A DNA stretch of 8,838 bases, from assembly GCA_031284845.1 (NCBI GenBank), contig JAITXH010000181.1, positions 1 through 8,838 of the forward strand, read 5' to 3'. Under the pieces are notes generated by a model. The model made no database searches. It saw nothing but the letters and a program-made list of their open reading frames with translations, and was not told the origin of the DNA. Below are positions 6,223 to 8,838 of the stretch, one piece after another. The translations under genes were made by a program, and so were the position numbers. Source of the stretch: Puniceicoccales bacterium (GTDB lineage Bacteria > Verrucomicrobiota > Verrucomicrobiia > Opitutales > UBA953). The first letter of the stretch is position 1; the number at the start of each line of letters is the position of its first letter.

Positions 6223-8838
6223 ATGTACCACACGATTTATACTACATTATTTATTGGGGGAGTCTCCCAATATTCCAGTGCTGCTGCGCATCGCCGCAAA
6301 GGATCGCATCGCGCCAGCCGAATTCAACGCACAGCAGGTTTGCTCCCTGTGCTACTGATTGCAGCGCTCTCGGTGTCTCCGGTCGCCGCGAATGCCGCCA
6401 TCACTTGGAATCCAGCTCCCGGGCCGGACATGAACAGCCCGACTCCGTTTTCCTGGTCGGGAGATCTGGTCTTAATAAACACTGCCTATGGCCCGACTGC
6501 GAAGCCCGGAAACACTCTCTCCACCGTGCTTGAAGGCTCGGGGAACTTTGATAAGCGGGGGCAAGGGACTCTGTGGTTGTCCGGAGTAAACACCTATACC
6601 GGAATGACGTTAATTCGCAACGGGAGACTGTCCTTGCTCGATGGCGGTTCCATCGCAAACAGCAGTGTCTGGATTAGCAACGGAAAACTGGATATCTCCG
6701 AGGCGACCTCCGCTGTGACGATACTCGGGCTGGACTCGAGCTCGACGGGGGGCGAGGTGGTTCTTGGCTCAAACACGCTGATAATCGCTGGCGGCGGCAC
6801 ATATTCGGGAAAAACTTCCGGCGACGGGTTAATTCAGAAGACTGGTCCGGAGACCTTATTTTTTCCAGAGGAATACATCGAGCACACGGGAGGGATAAGC
6901 GTCTTGGAAGGCACCGTGCGGGCTACGCGTGGGCTTGGGGATAGGCTAATCCCCGGCGGTGCCCCTGGCATTGTCTTTGATCCGAGCACCGCGAACGCCG
7001 CCTTATTCGGGCCGATAACCATCGCGCAAGGGGCGGAGATGCAGATTCACACCACCGGGGTCGTAATACACCAGACGTTTCTCGGTCCTCTCAACGGCGG
7101 AGGTGTGCTGGATTTTCACCCCACGATTCCGCGTTTCCTCTCGTTGAGGGATTTTGGCAACTTCACCGGCACCGTCAAAATAGACGGCCCTTCCTCCGGC
7201 AACGATAAGACGGAGTTACGTCTTGATCCGCTCTCCGGCTTAGGGCATCCGAGCGATTCCAATTTCAAAGGCGACGTCGTGTTGGCACCGGGAACCGCGA
7301 TAAAATTCTTGCCGACGATAATCTATCTGAAGACGGGAGACATCGAAGTATTTAACATGGAACTTTCCGGCACGGTCACCAAAGGCGCCGGTTACCCGGT
7401 AGCAGTCAACGCGGAACATATTGGATCGGGCACATTGACCGTCACGGGCAGGATTGAAGTGGATTCGTTCTACCAGTCGGCTGGGACGCTCGCGGGCACC
7501 GGCGTTATTTTCAACCCGAGCTTCAAGGCAGGCGTGAAAATTTCCCCCGGGGCAAACGATGGGGCGGACGTGGGGACATTGAATTTTGTTTCGGCAATCG
7601 GTGTGAGCATGATGAAGATGACGTTTGACCTCAACTTGACGCCCTCCGGCAACGACAAGATTTCGCTAACGGGCGGAGGGGTCTTGGTGATTCCTGCTTC
7701 CTCGTCAAACCCGTCAGAGACGTTAACCACCCTGAATCTGATTTCTCCATCTGCCGGGAGCTATGTGATTGCGTCATCTGATAGAGAGATTGATGTATGG
7801 GATCTTAACAACTTCACCGTCAAAATTGACGGCAACTATTTGGACACGAAGAAATGGAAATGGGATTTGCTGCTGAGCAACAACAATCGCGATTTGGTGC
7901 TAAACCTCTTTGATTTACTAGCTGTAAACGGGAGTTTGTATTGGACCGGCAAGAGCAACTTGACGTGGGATGTGGCGGCGACAGAAAACTGGGCGCGCAC
8001 GGGGCAACCACTGACTCCGCTCAAATTTATGTCGGGCAACTTGGTCTGGTTTGGCGATACCACGTATGCTGCGACTAATGCCCGCACCATCACGGTGCTT
8101 TCCGGTGGCGTGACCGTAGGCTCGATGACGGTGGAGTCCACCGGGTATATTTTCAACAATGGTAAAATCACGGGGACGACTGCAGGGACTGGGCCGGACG
8201 ACGCGAGTGCGGACGGAGCGCTGCACATCACGAGTGCCGGCCAAGCGACATTTAACGACGCAATTGAATTTGTAGAACTGGACATCCAAGGTGAAGCGAC
8301 ATTCAACGCCACTGTGACCTCCGCAAACCCGATCACCGTAAGCGGCACCTCTGGCAAGGTGAAGCTGGGCGATACAGGGAGACTCGGCGCGGGCGACAAT
8401 CTCAGCGTCATCCTGAACGACATCGGCACCGAGCTGGAGTTCAACCTCACGAATACCGACTACACTTACAAAGGGGCCATCACCGGCACGGGCCATGTCA
8501 GCAAGACTGGCGCGGCGAAGCTGACTCTCGCCTCGCTGTTGAACGCCTACACAGGCGCAACAAGGGTAGAGGCAGGGGCACTTGAGGTGAGCGGACTTTT
8601 GGGCTGGAACGGGACGGGCGCGGATTACGCCGGGGACATTACGGTCAACAGCGAGATTATCTTCAACCAGAATCGCGTTCAGACCCTGCGCGGCATCTTG
8701 AGCGGCACGGGGAATTTCAAGAAAAACGGCACAGGCACATTGACCTTAGCCGGGAACACACCCAAAGCCATAGGCGGGACGCTGACCGTGAATGGCGGGA
8801 CGCTGACCGTGAGAGACGGTTCTGGAGGCATTGGCCTC
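6223..8838 (+). CDS. Autotransporter-associated beta-strand (PATR) repeat protein, N-terminal part
   Basis: This frame is open without a stop for 872 codons to the right edge, so only the N-terminal part of a large exported protein is seen. It starts with an extended signal peptide: about 23 residues, a basic stretch (RRKGSHRASRIQR), a hydrophobic core LLPVLLIAALSVSPVA and cleavage after ANA near residue 58. Extended signal peptides are common in large autotransporters. The mature part is Gly/Thr/Ser/Asn-rich beta-helix sequence. PATR-like motifs occur at residues 105-139 (GQGTLWLSGVNTYTG), 751-795 (KTGAAKLTLASLLNAYTG) and 825-872 (KNGTGTLTLAGN, GGTLTVNGGTLTV). A YWTGKSNLTWD...ENW module near 573-590 is the kind that precedes PATR runs. 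SGNDK-type elements recur near 325 and 477. No cysteine was seen in my translation. The translocator or anchor (beta-barrel, PEP-CTERM or other) lies outside the window. The ATG at 6223 follows an in-frame TAA at 6163. A role in adhesion or surface coating is inferred. Confidence 0.85.
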   Translation, partial: MYHTIYTTLFIGGVSQYSSAAAHRRKGSHRASRIQRTAGLLPVLLIAALSVSPVAANAAITWNPAPGPDMNSPTPFSWSGDLVLINTAYGPTAKPGNTLSTVLEGSGNFDKRGQGTLWLSGVNTYTGMTLIRNGRLSLLDGGSIANSSVWISNGKLDISEATSAVTILGLDSSSTGGEVVLGSNTLIIAGGGTYSGKTSGDGLIQKTGPETLFFPEEYIEHTGGISVLEGTVRATRGLGDRLIPGGAPGIVFDPSTANAALFGPITIAQGAEMQIHTTGVVIHQTFLGPLNGGGVLDFHPTIPRFLSLRDFGNFTGTVKIDGPSSGNDKTELRLDPLSGLGHPSDSNFKGDVVLAPGTAIKFLPTIIYLKTGDIEVFNMELSGTVTKGAGYPVAVNAEHIGSGTLTVTGRIEVDSFYQSAGTLAGTGVIFNPSFKAGVKISPGANDGADVGTLNFVSAIGVSMMKMTFDLNLTPSGNDKISLTGGGVLVIPASSSNPSETLTTLNLISPSAGSYVIASSDREIDVWDLNNFTVKIDGNYLDTKKWKWDLLLSNNNRDLVLNLFDLLAVNGSLYWTGKSNLTWDVAATENWARTGQPLTPLKFMSGNLVWFGDTTYAATNARTITVLSGGVTVGSMTVESTGYIFNNGKITGTTAGTGPDDASADGALHITSAGQATFNDAIEFVELDIQGEATFNATVTSANPITVSGTSGKVKLGDTGRLGAGDNLSVILNDIGTELEFNLTNTDYTYKGAITGTGHVSKTGAAKLTLASLLNAYTGATRVEAGALEVSGLLGWNGTGADYAGDITVNSEIIFNQNRVQTLRGILSGTGNFKKNGTGTLTLAGNTPKAIGGTLTVNGGTLTVRDGSGGIGL
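8773..8814 (+). repeat. 21-bp tandem duplication inside the PATR gene
   Basis: Two adjacent 21-bp units share their first 19 bases (GGCGGGACGCTGACCGTGA) and encode GGTLTVN followed by GGTLTVR. The near-identity at DNA level points to a recent in-frame duplication of one beta-strand rung. Confidence 0.9.

Noticed and set aside
7836..8450. Minus-strand open frames (up to 204 codons) antisense to the PATR gene
   Set aside because: They lie within the continuous plus-strand passenger frame; their composition reflects the reverse of Gly/Thr-rich codons and they show no recognisable domain.
1..8838. CRISPR array, tRNA, insertion sequence with transposase
   Set aside because: No regularly spaced direct repeats, no cloverleaf-like sequence with CCA/T-loop features, and no transposase-like frame was found on either strand.

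Overview
The window looks like chromosome from a Gram-negative, polysaccharide-degrading bacterium, most likely a member of Verrucomicrobiota (Opitutaceae-like). This is inferred from the gene mix: a GH106 rhamnosidase, a very large passenger protein with autotransporter-associated beta-strand (PATR-type) repeats, a GxxExxY protein flanked by GGAT-rich repeats, and weak or absent Shine-Dalgarno sequences. No rRNA or other taxonomic marker is present, so the assignment is tentative.

Layout: five genes lie on the minus strand. From left to right they are the 5' end of sucC (1-133, running off the left edge), a frameshifted GxxExxY gene (235-634) inside a 38-39 bp inverted repeat, frr for ribosome recycling factor (749-1303), a secreted GH106-family alpha-L-rhamnosidase (1618-4695) and a secreted beta-propeller protein (4847-5848). 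A divergent intergenic region (5849-6222) carries several inverted repeats, including two GAAC-N4-GTTC palindromes. It is followed by one plus-strand gene (6223 to beyond 8838) that is open for 872 codons to the right edge. That gene encodes the start of a large autotransporter-like surface protein.

How it fits together: sucC and frr are housekeeping genes (TCA cycle and translation). The GxxExxY unit between them looks like a compact inserted or degenerating cassette. The right two thirds is an accessory, envelope-directed region. The beta-propeller and GH106 genes are colinear with a gap of about 150 bp and may be co-transcribed, with rhamnose-containing polysaccharide (pectin RG-I or similar) as the plausible substrate. 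The divergent PATR protein would be exported to the cell surface. A functional link between it and the rhamnosidase is only inferred from proximity.

I see no tRNA, rRNA, CRISPR array, transposase or phage gene. I do not see a clearly undescribed system. The most unusual signals are the repeat-bracketed GxxExxY cassette and the paired palindromic operator-like sites upstream of the PATR gene.
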